A stretch of 50,622 nt of DNA from Bacteroidota bacterium (GCA_003650305.1 QMOV01000007.1:1-50622); one strand, 5' to 3'; shown: positions 40,008 through 48,883, counted from the stretch's first letter. A program made the numbers and translations. The notes: generated by a model not told the origin, from the sequence alone.

Positions 40008-41222
40008 TTATAAAGTAGTGAGGTACCAAACACTAAATCCAATTAAAAACAGTATTCCAGACCAGCTTAAAATGTGAAGGCTTAAGTTTGGTCTCCAAGC
40101 TTTTGGTGTATGTTTACTACTAATTAATTTGTAATTTATTATGGCATAGAAAGGTGCTGTTAAAAATGATAAAATAGTTGCGATTTTTACAAGTAATCCC
40201 ATTTCTGAAGCAAAAGCAAAAAAGATAATTATAGTACCAATAACTATAGTAAGTATCCAAAACAGATAACCATTTTTAAAATTGTTATTAAATAGTAATT
40301 GTGTGGTTTTATGCATTGCTCTTGGAGATGCATCTAAAATGGTTAATGTTGTACTAAACATTGTAGTAAATGCAGCAATACCAATAATTATATAAGCCCA
40401 ATCGCCTAAACTTATAGTGTAGATTTCCAAAAGTTGATTTGAAAAAATTCCAGCTTCATTGCTAAAGGTTTCTCCACTATTAAACATAATTAAGTAACCT
40501 AAAAAAACAAAACCAATACCTAAAACAATTGTGCTTAAATATCCAACATTGAAATCGAAAATTGCAGATTTGGTATTAAAATTTTTCTCGTTCTTTCTTT
40601 TTTCTATAGTCCAAAGGGAATGAAAAACAGAAACATCTAATGGTGCTGGCATCCAGCCCATAAAAGCAATTAAAAATGCAATTTCAAAACTATTATCTGG
40701 AAGAATCTGTTTAAAAGAAATAGGTTGTGTATTATTAAATAATGCAGCACAAACTGCAACAAGTGTACTAATTGTTAAAACAATAATAATTATCTTCATT
40801 AATTTATCTAACAATTTGTATTTACCTATAATTAATAAGCACAAACAAATTATAAGTATGATAATAGTCCAGATTTCAATACTTACAAAGTCTCCAAATA
40901 AAGAAGATGCTAAACCTGCAGTAACTATGGTAACTGCTGTTTGAATGGTAAACATAGTTGCAAGAGACAATACGAAATATGTAATTAAAACACCTTTTCC
41001 TAATTTTTTGTAGCCATCTAATAAACTTTCACCTGTAGCTGAAGCGTATCGTGGACCATATTGAAAAAAAGGATATTTAAATAAATTTACCAATAACAAA
41101 GCCCAAAGCAATCCTAATCCAAAATCTGCTCCTGCTCTTGTAGATTGAACAAGATGTGATACACCAATTGCTGCACCAGCAAATAATAAACCTGGACCAA
41201 GTATTTTAAGATTAAACTTCAT
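40008..41222 (-). CDS. Nramp (SLC11)-related membrane transporter lacking the DPGN motif
   Basis: 404 residues with about eleven hydrophobic helices, LeuT-like as in Nramp metal transporters. The N-terminal helix keeps GPGLLFAG, but where canonical Nramp has D-P-G-N it reads AAIGVSHLVQSTRAGADFG. Helix 6 has GWMPAPLDV, where Mn2+/Fe2+ Nramps have M-P-H-N. Loss of the Asp and Asn metal ligands argues against ordinary Mn/Fe uptake; Mg2+-type NRMT or non-metal substrates are alternatives. Its start overlaps the ECF sigma gene stop by one base (TAATG), so sigma, transporter and glycosyltransferase genes form one operon. Confidence 0.82.
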   Translation of the reverse strand: MKFNLKILGPGLLFAGAAIGVSHLVQSTRAGADFGLGLLWALLLVNLFKYPFFQYGPRYASATGESLLDGYKKLGKGVLITYFVLSLATMFTIQTAVTIVTAGLASSLFGDFVSIEIWTIIILIICLCLLIIGKYKLLDKLMKIIIIVLTISTLVAVCAALFNNTQPISFKQILPDNSFEIAFLIAFMGWMPAPLDVSVFHSLWTIEKRKNEKNFNTKSAIFDFNVGYLSTIVLGIGFVFLGYLIMFNSGETFSNEAGIFSNQLLEIYTISLGDWAYIIIGIAAFTTMFSTTLTILDASPRAMHKTTQLLFNNNFKNGYLFWILTIVIGTIIIFFAFASEMGLLVKIATILSFLTAPFYAIINYKLISSKHTPKAWRPNLSLHILSWSGILFLIGFSVWYLTTL

Positions 41223-41770
41223 TATTTTTTCTGAATAATTTCAGCAAGCAATTTTTTTGCACGAAGTAATTTAACTTTCACATTACTCATAGGCTCATTT
41301 AATTTTTCTGAAATTTCTAAATAACTTAACTCTTGAAAGTATCTTAGGTTTATGACTTCCTGATAACGTGGTTTTAGTTTTTTTATATCTAGTAGTAATT
41401 TAGCTAGATTCTGTTCAGTAATAATTTTATCTTCAGGAGTTGGTGTTTCATCAATTATATCATAAAAATGTTCATTTTTTCCTTCGGTTTCTTCATGAGA
41501 TATTGAAATTTTCTTTTTACGAAGAAAATCAACATGAATATTTTTAGAAATAGTAAAAAGCCAAGTTTTAAACTTATAGTTTTCGTCGAAAGTGTCTATT
41601 TTATCGAACGCTCTAGAAAATGTTTGAATAGTAATATCTTCAGCATCATTTTCGTTTTCGGTACGTTTTAATTGAAAACCATAAACGTCATTCCAAAAGG
41701 TATCTAACAAAAAGTTAAATGCTATTTGATTGTTTTCTTTGGCTTTTTTAATGGCTTGTTTTATTTCCAA
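41222..41770 (-). CDS. RNA polymerase ECF-type sigma factor
   Basis: 182 residues. Region 2 (FNFLLDTFWNDVYGFQLKRTENENDAEDITIQTFSRAFDKIDTF ... FKTWLFTISKNIHVDFLRKKK) and region 4 (LKPRYQEVINLRYFQELSYLEISEKLNEPMSNVKVKLLRAKKLL, helix-turn-helix) are both clear, joined by an acidic linker. No anti-sigma gene adjoins it; instead it sits between the glycosyltransferase (10-nt overlap) and the Nramp-like transporter (1-nt overlap). The translational coupling of a sigma factor with these two membrane proteins is seen in related Flavobacteriaceae as I recall. Confidence 0.93.
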   Translation of the reverse strand: MEIKQAIKKAKENNQIAFNFLLDTFWNDVYGFQLKRTENENDAEDITIQTFSRAFDKIDTFDENYKFKTWLFTISKNIHVDFLRKKKISISHEETEGKNEHFYDIIDETPTPEDKIITEQNLAKLLLDIKKLKPRYQEVINLRYFQELSYLEISEKLNEPMSNVKVKLLRAKKLLAEIIQKK

Positions 41771-42873
41771 TTACTGGGTTTTGTTGTAAGATTTGAGATA
41801 AAGATAAAGAATTGTGAGAAAATTAAAAATAAATCGAATATTGGCAGTAAAACTATTGTATCGAGTTCTTTTAGTTTTTTTGCAGAAAAACCAACACTAA
41901 TGTATTGTAATATAATCCTTAAAAGAATTAATGCGATTACAATTTCCCATCTAAATTGAAATGATAAAAGAATGATACTTAAAACCCAAAATAGGAGTTG
42001 AGATATGTAAAATAACCCTAACATGAATTTGTGCTTTAACTCATAATATTTTGAAGTTGAAACATGTCGTTTTTTTTGTTTGAGCCAATCTTTAAATGAG
42101 GTTTCAGGTAAAGATTCGGTAAGACTATTTTTTGCAAAGCAGATACTTGTGTTTTTAGAATTAGCCACTTGGTTAATAAATAAATCATCATCGCCAGAGC
42201 GTATATTCATATGGCTCATAAATCCATTAGCCTTAAAGAACACATCTTTTCTATAGGCTAAATTACGTCCAACAGCCATATATGGTATTCCTAATTTTGC
42301 ATAAGAGAAATACTGAATTGCAGTAAGTAAAGTTTCATAACGAATTAAAGTGTTTAAAAAAGAATACTTTCTCTTTTTATAACTTCCATAACCAATTACA
42401 ATAGATTTTGTGTTGCTGAAATGACTACTCATTGTTGCAATCCAATGTTTTGAAATGGGCTTACAGTCGGCATCTGTAAGGAGTAAATAATCATGTGTAG
42501 CAGCTTTTATGCCTAATGTTAAAGCATATTTTTTGTTTCCCCAAAATGCTTCAATGTTTTCTACATTTACAATTTTTATGTTGTTGTGTGTTTTTGCAAA
42601 AGTTTCAATTATATCTAAAGTATTGTCATGTGAAGCATCGTTAATTAATACGATTTCAAAATTTGGATAATCTTGTTCTAATATATGTGGAAGAAATTGC
42701 TGCAAATTTTTGGCTTCATTTTTAGCACATATAATTACAGAAACAGCAATATTTTTTTGTGTAGGTATTTTAGATTTTGCAAAAGCAAATCCTGAAAAAA
42801 TAAAACCATAATAGATAAGCTGAACAATTGTAATTATAATGAATGTGTAAAATAAGATATCTAACACAATCAT
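41761..42873 (-). CDS. Glycosyltransferase family 2, membrane-bound
   Basis: 370 residues. N-terminal membrane helix (about 5-28), GT2 catalytic domain (VSVIICAKNEAKNLQQFLPHIL, FEIVLINDASHDNTLDI, LLLTDADCKPISKHW with the DxD metal site, SGDDDLFINQV, and KQKKRHVSTSKYY in the place of the QxxRW motif), then three C-terminal helices. The arrangement resembles processive or polyprenyl-phosphate glycosyltransferases of the inner membrane. Acceptor unknown. It is the first gene of the operon with the ECF sigma factor, which it overlaps by 10 nt. Confidence 0.9.
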   Translation of the reverse strand: MIVLDILFYTFIIITIVQLIYYGFIFSGFAFAKSKIPTQKNIAVSVIICAKNEAKNLQQFLPHILEQDYPNFEIVLINDASHDNTLDIIETFAKTHNNIKIVNVENIEAFWGNKKYALTLGIKAATHDYLLLTDADCKPISKHWIATMSSHFSNTKSIVIGYGSYKKRKYSFLNTLIRYETLLTAIQYFSYAKLGIPYMAVGRNLAYRKDVFFKANGFMSHMNIRSGDDDLFINQVANSKNTSICFAKNSLTESLPETSFKDWLKQKKRHVSTSKYYELKHKFMLGLFYISQLLFWVLSIILLSFQFRWEIVIALILLRIILQYISVGFSAKKLKELDTIVLLPIFDLFLIFSQFFIFISNLTTKPSNWK

Positions 42874-42876
42874 TGT

Positions 42877-43083
42877 TTATGAAGTATGTTGAGGTTCGTC
42901 GCAATCTTTAAATTGATCTGGAGTTTTTCCACAAAAACCACAAGATTCACCATTTTTGTTAAGCATTGGATTTTGACTTGCACATGTACCAGCAAATTTT
43001 CCGTCTTTTTTTGCCCAAATTTTTATTGCAATTCCTGCTATTGCTAAACCTAAAAGGAGTAATGTAATTAAGAGAAGTTTCAT
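42877..43083 (-). CDS. Small membrane-anchored cysteine-rich protein
   Basis: 68 residues: one N-terminal hydrophobic helix (LLLITLLLLGLAIAGIAIKIW) followed by a short soluble tail with Cys in AGTCASQNPML, ESCGFCGK and FKDCDEP. Four to five Cys, including a C-G-F-C pair, suggest metal binding or a redox pair, but the family has no known function. Conserved in Flavobacteriaceae as 'membrane or secreted protein' as I recall. The stop is 3 nt from the glycosyltransferase start, so it probably heads the same transcript. Confidence 0.8.
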   Translation of the reverse strand: MKLLLITLLLLGLAIAGIAIKIWAKKDGKFAGTCASQNPMLNKNGESCGFCGKTPDQFKDCDEPQHTS

Positions 43084-43158
43084 GTGTTACTGTTTATTAT
43101 TTTTTAAATGTAACATGTCACTCGCCAATAATAATTTCAAAAGAAAGAAATTTTTATC

Positions 43159-43172
43159 ATGCTCGTTTCATT
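43159..43172 (-). repeat. Copy of the ATGAAACGAGCATG repeat text
   Basis: The complement reads ATGAAACGAGCATG and continues ATAAAAATTTCTTTC; the plus-strand copy at 21186-21199 continues TTAAAATCTTTCTTA. It lies in a 161-nt gene-free spacer before the anti-sigma gene. Confidence 0.5.
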
Positions 43173-43244
43173 GCAAAAAAGATTTTTACAAAGATAAAGT
43201 TTTTATGTAATAATTAGGTGAAAAGATGGAGCTTACTTTTCTAG

Positions 43245-44036
43245 CTAATTTTCATGATTAAGTAATATTTGCGCAACAGCATTTTCTAATGAAGCATTGT
43301 CATTACCACCTTTAGGCTCAATAGTAATACTTAAACTTAAAGCATTCTCTATATAAGGTACAGATTTTAATTTGCGATCGTTAACATCTAATATGCCTAG
43401 ATTTACCATTTTGTCTTGCAATTTAGCCCACATTTGGTAACATTGTTCTTCAGAAAGTTCTGGTAATGATACTACATCTATTAAGGAGGATTTATCAATA
43501 GGATTGATATATGCTACTGTTTTTAAATCTTTAGCTCTTTCATTTCCACGAAGTATGTACTTTTGGGTTTCTGGATTGTTTAATTTCATTAGCTGTCTCA
43601 TTACTTTATCGAGCTTATCATTATTATTTTCGATGTCACTTCTTAAATCAAAAACTTCGTCTGCAATAGTGTTATTTTCATCTAAAAGACTCTTATTTTG
43701 ATTATAAAACATATAAGAACTTCCAGCAAAAATAAGAGCTGTTATACTCGCTGCAATACTATACCAAAAAGGGATTTTGTGTCGCGTATGTAGCTGAACA
43801 ACAGCTTGACTATCTATAGCTTTTACAATGGCATCTAAAGTGTGAGAAGGAGGATTAATGGCATTAGACCTTGCAGCTAACTCTAATTGTACTTGTAAAA
43901 TTTCGTATTCTTCTTTTATATCTTGGTATTTAGCAATATAAGCTTCTACTTTATTGGTTTCGCTAACTGTTGTCGCACCAATTAAGTATTTATCTAATAA
44001 ACCGGACTCTAAAAAATCGTGTACTTCTTTTTCCAT
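43245..44036 (-). CDS. Anti-sigma factor (RskA-type)
   Basis: 263 residues. A cytoplasmic N-terminal zinc-free anti-sigma domain (about 1-85, FLESGLLDKYLIGATTVSETNKVEAYI), a membrane helix at about 90-112 (FWYSIAASITALIFAGSSYMFY), a coiled-coil stretch, and a periplasmic RskA-like C-terminal domain (VVSLPELSEEQCYQMWAKLQDKMVNLGILD). It sequesters the ECF sigma factor whose gene ends 11 nt upstream. The signal for release is unknown. Confidence 0.9.
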   Translation of the reverse strand: MEKEVHDFLESGLLDKYLIGATTVSETNKVEAYIAKYQDIKEEYEILQVQLELAARSNAINPPSHTLDAIVKAIDSQAVVQLHTRHKIPFWYSIAASITALIFAGSSYMFYNQNKSLLDENNTIADEVFDLRSDIENNNDKLDKVMRQLMKLNNPETQKYILRGNERAKDLKTVAYINPIDKSSLIDVVSLPELSEEQCYQMWAKLQDKMVNLGILDVNDRKLKSVPYIENALSLSITIEPKGGNDNASLENAVAQILLNHEN

Positions 44037-44047
44037 GATTTTACATT

Positions 44048-44578
44048 TTAAGGATTATAGATCTTTTTTAGTTCTCTTAATCCAATTTTTAACCTAGATT
44101 TAATTGTACCTAAAGGAATACTTAATTCTTCGCTGGCTTCTTGTTGCGTCATGCCTTCAAAAAACAAAGCCTTTAATACAATTTGATATTTAGATTCTAA
44201 ACTAGCAACATGTTTTTTTAAATCTATTGTGTCTTGATTTAAACCAGATGTTGATAATTTATATACGTTAGAGTCGGCTATTTGGATTTTTTTGTTAAAC
44301 TTAATGTTATGGCTTCTTAATTTATCAATAGCAGTATTTCTGGCAATTCTATATAGCCATGTAAATAATTTAGCTTTGTTAGAGTCGTATTTTTTTGCGT
44401 TTTTCCAAATCTTAATAAAACTTTCTTGTAAAGCATCTTGAGCTAATGCATGATCTTTTGTAATCTTTTGTATTACACCTAGGAGTGAACCAGAATAATT
44501 CTCATAAATTAATGAAATTGCTCTTTTATCGCCTTCTTTTAAAAGACTTACTATATGTTGCTCTAATTTTGAAACCAA
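44048..44578 (-). CDS. ECF sigma factor paired with the RskA-type anti-sigma factor
   Basis: 176 residues, SigK/RpoE-like. Region 2: ISLIYENYSGSLLGVIQKITKDHALAQDALQESFIKIWKNA, KAKLFTWLYRIARNTAIDKLRS; region 4: LESKYQIVLKALFFEGMTQQEASEELSIPLGTIKSRLKIGLRELKK. Co-transcribed with the anti-sigma gene 11 nt downstream. Sigma/anti-sigma pairs of this type often respond to envelope or oxidative stress and autoregulate. murB lies 29 nt upstream on the same strand. Confidence 0.94.
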   Translation of the reverse strand: MVSKLEQHIVSLLKEGDKRAISLIYENYSGSLLGVIQKITKDHALAQDALQESFIKIWKNAKKYDSNKAKLFTWLYRIARNTAIDKLRSHNIKFNKKIQIADSNVYKLSTSGLNQDTIDLKKHVASLESKYQIVLKALFFEGMTQQEASEELSIPLGTIKSRLKIGLRELKKIYNP

Positions 44579-44607
44579 ATTATTTTTTCATTAAATAACG
44601 AACAAGT

Positions 44608-45627
44608 TTAAATAATATTTACTTCAACTTCCAAATTAATATCAAAAATTCGTTTAACTGTAGATTGAATAAGTTGCGCTAATTTAAAAATATCTTCACC
44701 TTTCGCATCATCATAATTAACTAATACCAAAGCTTGTTTTTTGTGTACACCATAATTTCCAAAACGTTTTCCTTTAAAACCAAGATGTTCTATAAGCCAA
44801 CCTGCAGGAATTTTTATTTCGTTTTCTGAAACTGTATAACTAGGTATTTCAGGAAAATTGTTTTTTAGTATATCGAAATGAGATTTTGAAATGATAGGAT
44901 TTTTAAAAAAACTTCCGCTATTACCAATAACTTTAGGATTAGGTAATTTTGATTCTCTTATAGCAATTACAACTTTAGAAACATCTTGAATAGTAGGATT
45001 TTTAATATTCAATTTGTTTAGCTCTTCTGAAATTGCACCATAAGAAGTCTTTAATTTGTGGTTTTTAGAAGTAAGATTTAATGTAACATTTAATATAATA
45101 TATTCACCTTTTATATCTTGCTTGAAAACTGAATTGCGATAATCGAAATTACAATCTTCTTTAGTAAGGGTTTTTATTTTAAGGGAGTTTATGTGTAAAG
45201 CTTCACATTCTACAAAAACATCTTTTAATTCAACACCATAAGCACCTATATTTTGAATTGGAGCTGCACCAACATTACCGGGAATAAGCGATAAATTCTC
45301 AATACCACCAAAGTCATGTTTTAAAGACCACAACACAAAATCATGCCAATTTTCTCCAGCTGCAATCTTAACATTTACAGTATTTTCAGTTTTGGAAACA
45401 ATTTCAATGTTTTTTAAGTCTAAATGAATAACTAATGCTTCAATATCTTTTGTAAGTAACATATTGCTTCCTCCACCAAGAATAAATTTTTCTGGATACT
45501 CTTTGAGTTTTAATACAGATTTTAACCCTTCAACACTATTTACTGAAACAAAATATTTTGCATTAACTTCTATACCAAAAGTATTGAAAGGTTTAAGAGA
45601 TATGTTTTCTAAGACAGTATTAGGCAT
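44608..45627 (-). CDS. murB: UDP-N-acetylenolpyruvoylglucosamine reductase
   Basis: FAD enzyme of peptidoglycan synthesis reducing UDP-GlcNAc-enolpyruvate to UDP-MurNAc. 339 residues, type I length. FAD-binding text is KFILGGGSNMLL and LSLIPGNVGAAPIQNIGAYGVEL; the catalytic Ser is in VIGNSGSFFKNP; DYRNSVFK (Tyr of type I enzymes) and the C-terminal Glu region LEVEVNII are present. It overlaps the aminotransferase gene by 8 nt. Confidence 0.96.
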   Translation of the reverse strand: MPNTVLENISLKPFNTFGIEVNAKYFVSVNSVEGLKSVLKLKEYPEKFILGGGSNMLLTKDIEALVIHLDLKNIEIVSKTENTVNVKIAAGENWHDFVLWSLKHDFGGIENLSLIPGNVGAAPIQNIGAYGVELKDVFVECEALHINSLKIKTLTKEDCNFDYRNSVFKQDIKGEYIILNVTLNLTSKNHKLKTSYGAISEELNKLNIKNPTIQDVSKVVIAIRESKLPNPKVIGNSGSFFKNPIISKSHFDILKNNFPEIPSYTVSENEIKIPAGWLIEHLGFKGKRFGNYGVHKKQALVLVNYDDAKGEDIFKLAQLIQSTVKRIFDINLEVEVNII

Positions 45628-46810
45628 TATATTGTTTAAGGGCTTCTCTTATAATATTAACGGAAGCTATTAAATCTTCTTTTTTAAGTACATAAGCTAT
45701 TCTAACTTGGTTTAAACCCAAACCTTTAGTTGAATAAAATCCTGCAGCAGGAGCGACCATTATGGTTTCTCCGTTGAGATTAAAATCTTCTAAAAGCCAT
45801 TGTGCAAAATCATCAGCATTATTTACTGGCAATTCTACAATGCAATAAAATGCGCCTTTAGGTTTAGCAACTTTAACGCCTTCAATTTTTTGTAATTCTT
45901 CAATTAGTGTATTACGTCTTGAAACATATTCGTTAATAACGTCATCAAAATAGCTTTGAGGTGTTTCTAAAGCAGCTTCACTAGCAATTTGAGCGTAAGT
46001 TGGAGGCGATAATCGTGCTTGAGCAAATTTTAAGGCAGTATCAATTACTGCTTTATTTTTTGAAACAATGCAACCAATTCTCGCACCACACATACTGTAT
46101 CGTTTAGAAACCGAATCTATCATAATAGCATATTCTTCTAATCCCTCTTCTTGCATAACAGAATAATGCTCACTTCCATCGTAAGCAAATTCGCGATATA
46201 CTTCGTCGGCAATAAAGAATAAATCGTGTTTCTTTACAATTTGTGCTAATTTTTTAATTTCTTCTTTACTATAAAGGTATCCAGTTGGATTTCCAGGATT
46301 ACAAATAAGAATGGCTTTTGTTTTTGGAGTGATAAGTTTTTCGAATTCTTCAATAGGTGGTAAAGCAAAATTATCTTCAATTTTAGAAATAACAGGAACT
46401 ACATTTATACCTGAAGCAATAGAAAACCCATTATAATTAGCATAAAAGGGTTCTGGAATAATGACTTCATCTCCAGTATCCATAATACTTCCAAAAGTAA
46501 AGAGTAAAGCTTCACTGCCTCCTGTTGTTACAATTATATCGTTGGCATTAACAGCTATCTCATTTTTGGCATAATACTTTGCAATCTTGGTTCTGTATTC
46601 TTCCGATCCTTCAGATCGACTATATGCTACGACTTCCAGAGTATTGTTCTTTACAGCCTCAAGAGCAACTTGAGGCGTTTTAATATCTGGTTGTCCAATA
46701 TTTAAATGAAACACTTTAATGCCTCTTTTTTTTGCGTCTTCGGCAAATGGCACCAATTTTCGTATTGGTGATTGAGGCATTGATTTTCCTTTATTAGAAA
46801 TACTTGGCAT
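45620..46810 (-). CDS. Pyridoxal-phosphate aminotransferase, class I (aspartate aminotransferase-like)
   Basis: 396 residues, fold type I subgroup I-gamma. VFHLNIGQPDIKTPQ at the N-terminus, ILICNPGNPTGYLYS (Asn for substrate carboxylate and PLP), FFIADEVYREFAYDG (Asp and Tyr), the PLP Lys in DSVSKRYSMCGARIGC, and a terminal Arg in NQVRIAYVL. Broad-specificity transamination of aspartate or aromatic amino acids is likely, so a link to the kynurenine cluster cannot be excluded. It overlaps murB by 8 nt and is divergent from the retropepsin-PDZ gene. Confidence 0.92.
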   Translation of the reverse strand: MPSISNKGKSMPQSPIRKLVPFAEDAKKRGIKVFHLNIGQPDIKTPQVALEAVKNNTLEVVAYSRSEGSEEYRTKIAKYYAKNEIAVNANDIIVTTGGSEALLFTFGSIMDTGDEVIIPEPFYANYNGFSIASGINVVPVISKIEDNFALPPIEEFEKLITPKTKAILICNPGNPTGYLYSKEEIKKLAQIVKKHDLFFIADEVYREFAYDGSEHYSVMQEEGLEEYAIMIDSVSKRYSMCGARIGCIVSKNKAVIDTALKFAQARLSPPTYAQIASEAALETPQSYFDDVINEYVSRRNTLIEELQKIEGVKVAKPKGAFYCIVELPVNNADDFAQWLLEDFNLNGETIMVAPAAGFYSTKGLGLNQVRIAYVLKKEDLIASVNIIREALKQYNA

Positions 46811-46931
46811 TTAGTAATTATTTATGAAATACAAAGTTGCAAAATTTATCTTAAAGTTTATTTAAAATATAGCCCTTTATAAATAATTAGCAAAAAAGAT
46901 TTGTAAATTGTGTAGAGCCTAGTTTTAGAAA

Positions 46932-48263
46932 ATGATTTGTAAGTTGAAAAGGTATTTAATTTTTATTTTTTGTAGTGTGATATGCTTTCAAAGTTTAGCA
47001 CAGGGAAATTTTGTGTTGCGAAAAGGTGATAAGGATAGAATTAGTTTTAAGCTTATTCATAATCTTATTGTTATTCCAGTACAAATAAATGGAGCAGAGC
47101 TATCATTTTTGTTAGATACTGGAATAAGTAAACCTATAATTTTTAATTTTTTTAATCTATCAGAAGATCTTCAAATTAATCAAACTGAACGTATTTTCTT
47201 AAGAGGTTTAGGAGAGGGAGATCCTGTTGAAGCCCTTAAATCTAGAAACAATGTTTTTAAAATTGGAGAAGCAATTAATGTTAATCAGGATTTATATGCA
47301 ATCTTTGATCCATCACTAAATTTTGCACCACGACTTGGTGTTCCTATTCATGGAATAATTGGGTATGACCTTTTAAAGGATTTTGTTGTTGAAATTAACT
47401 ATACTAATAACTATATAAAACTTCACGATCCAGAAAGTTATAAGGCAAAACAATGTAATAAATGTAAATCGCTTAATATAGAGTTTCATAATAAAAAGCC
47501 ATACATAATTGGTTCAGTAAGCATAAATGGTGAAAATAAACAAGTAAAATTGTTAATTGATTCTGGCGGAAGTGATGCATTATGGTTATTTGAAGATGAA
47601 GAAATAATTATTCCAAATAAATATTTTGAAGATTTTTTAGGAAGAGGTTTAAGCGGAAGCGTTTATGGTAAACGTTCTAAACTTGATAAATTTTCTTTAG
47701 CAGGTTTCGAATTAAAAAAAATTAATGTAGCTTTTCCAGATTCTTCATCCATATCACATGCCAAAAAAATTAAAGACCGAAATGGAAGCCTGTCTGGTGG
47801 AATTTTAAAACGGTTTAATATAATTTTAGATTATCCAAATAATAAAATAACTTTAAGAAAGAACAGTAATTTTAGCCACCCATTTTACAATAATAAAAGC
47901 GGGATTACTCTAGAGCACAATGGAGTTCGAATAATTAGAGAAGTTGATAGAAGTTCTGGCATAACAAGATTCAATAGTGAATCTGAATCTGTCGGAAGTG
48001 TTAATGTGTTTGCAAGTTCTTACAAATATTCATTAGCATCAGCTTTTACTATCGTAGAATTACGAGAGAACTCTCCAGCAAAAAAAGCTGGATTGCAACT
48101 TGGAGATGTAATTTTGGTGGTTAATAATAAAGAAGTACATTTATATTCTTTACAAGAAGTAATCCAAATGTTCTATGGAGAAAACGGTAAGCGTATAAGT
48201 TTATTAATTGATAGAAGAGGAGTTCAATTAAAAATTAATTTTAGACTAGAAAATTTATTGTAA
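46932..48263 (+). CDS. Exported retropepsin-like aspartic protease with C-terminal PDZ domain
   Basis: 443 residues. Signal peptide ends FQSLAQ (cleavage near 24). Two retropepsin-like halves follow: AELSFLLDTGISKPIIF with Asp62 in D-T-G, and VKLLIDSGGSDALWLF with Asp210 in D-S-G. This gives a single-chain pseudodimer with GIIGYDLLKDFVVEINY as the hydrophobic motif after the first. A PDZ domain occupies about 370-443 (VELRENSPAKKAGLQLGDVILVVNN). Role unknown; periplasmic proteolysis or peptide processing is inferred. It is followed immediately by a strong terminator. Confidence 0.9.
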   Translation: MICKLKRYLIFIFCSVICFQSLAQGNFVLRKGDKDRISFKLIHNLIVIPVQINGAELSFLLDTGISKPIIFNFFNLSEDLQINQTERIFLRGLGEGDPVEALKSRNNVFKIGEAINVNQDLYAIFDPSLNFAPRLGVPIHGIIGYDLLKDFVVEINYTNNYIKLHDPESYKAKQCNKCKSLNIEFHNKKPYIIGSVSINGENKQVKLLIDSGGSDALWLFEDEEIIIPNKYFEDFLGRGLSGSVYGKRSKLDKFSLAGFELKKINVAFPDSSSISHAKKIKDRNGSLSGGILKRFNIILDYPNNKITLRKNSNFSHPFYNNKSGITLEHNGVRIIREVDRSSGITRFNSESESVGSVNVFASSYKYSLASAFTIVELRENSPAKKAGLQLGDVILVVNNKEVHLYSLQEVIQMFYGENGKRISLLIDRRGVQLKINFRLENLL

Positions 48264-48265
48264 TC

Positions 48266-48296
48266 AAAAATCCCATCAAATTTTGATGGGATTTTT
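48266..48296. terminator. Intrinsic terminator, bidirectional
   Basis: Perfect 15-bp stem AAAAATCCCATCAAA / TTTGATGGGATTTTT around a single T (effective loop 3-5 nt), with A and T tails on the two sides. It begins 3 nt after the retropepsin-PDZ stop and also lies downstream of the convergent DUF1573 gene, so it can serve both. Confidence 0.85.
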
Positions 48297-48316
48297 ATAA
48301 TAAGTTAAAAGTAATA

Positions 48317-48748
48317 TTAGTTATTTTCAACTACACTTTTATTTTTTTTATCTAAAACGCTTGTCTTACCCGAATCTACAACCAAGCCTTTAATCTTTAA
48401 GGCTATAGTAGGTGAGTCAGCAGCATTAGAGGTTACCGTTATGGTCTTTCTAATAGGCATTACCCTTTTTGTGTCATACTTTACTTCAATTTTTCCAGTT
48501 TTTCCGGGCAAAATAGGCTCTTTTGGCCAACTAGGAATTGTACAACCACAGCTAGATTTAACTTTGGTAATAATGAGTGGGGCTTCTCCAGTATTAGTGA
48601 ACTCAAAAACCCTTACTCCATCTGCACCTTTTTCAATAGTACCATAGTCTATAACATCAGTTTTAAACTTAATTTTTGCTACTTTTTCTTGCGCATTTAC
48701 TGAAAAACTGATTAAACTAATGCACAAAATTGCTATTAAATGTTTCAT
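48317..48748 (-). CDS. DUF1573 domain protein, exported
   Basis: 143 residues from the ATG at 48748 (an ATG one codon upstream is equally possible). Signal peptide ends FSVNAQ. One DUF1573 domain (Ig-like): YGTIEKGADGVRVFEFTNTGEAPLIITKVKSSCGCTIPSWPKEPILPGKTGKIEVKYDT, with the conserved SSCGCT pair, which may form a disulfide. A Ser/Lys-rich tail follows. Periplasmic, function unknown, abundant in Bacteroidota. Convergent with the retropepsin gene across the shared terminator. Confidence 0.92.
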   Translation of the reverse strand: MKHLIAILCISLISFSVNAQEKVAKIKFKTDVIDYGTIEKGADGVRVFEFTNTGEAPLIITKVKSSCGCTIPSWPKEPILPGKTGKIEVKYDTKRVMPIRKTITVTSNAADSPTIALKIKGLVVDSGKTSVLDKKNKSVVENN

Positions 48749-48883
48749 CACTTTAATTTTAAATTCAAGGTAAACATACTTACTTTTTGTTCATTGTGCA
48801 AAAATATTAGATGTAATGCAATAACTTAAACACATTAAAACTATAATTTTCACATTATAATTTTACAGAAAAGGAAATATAAG

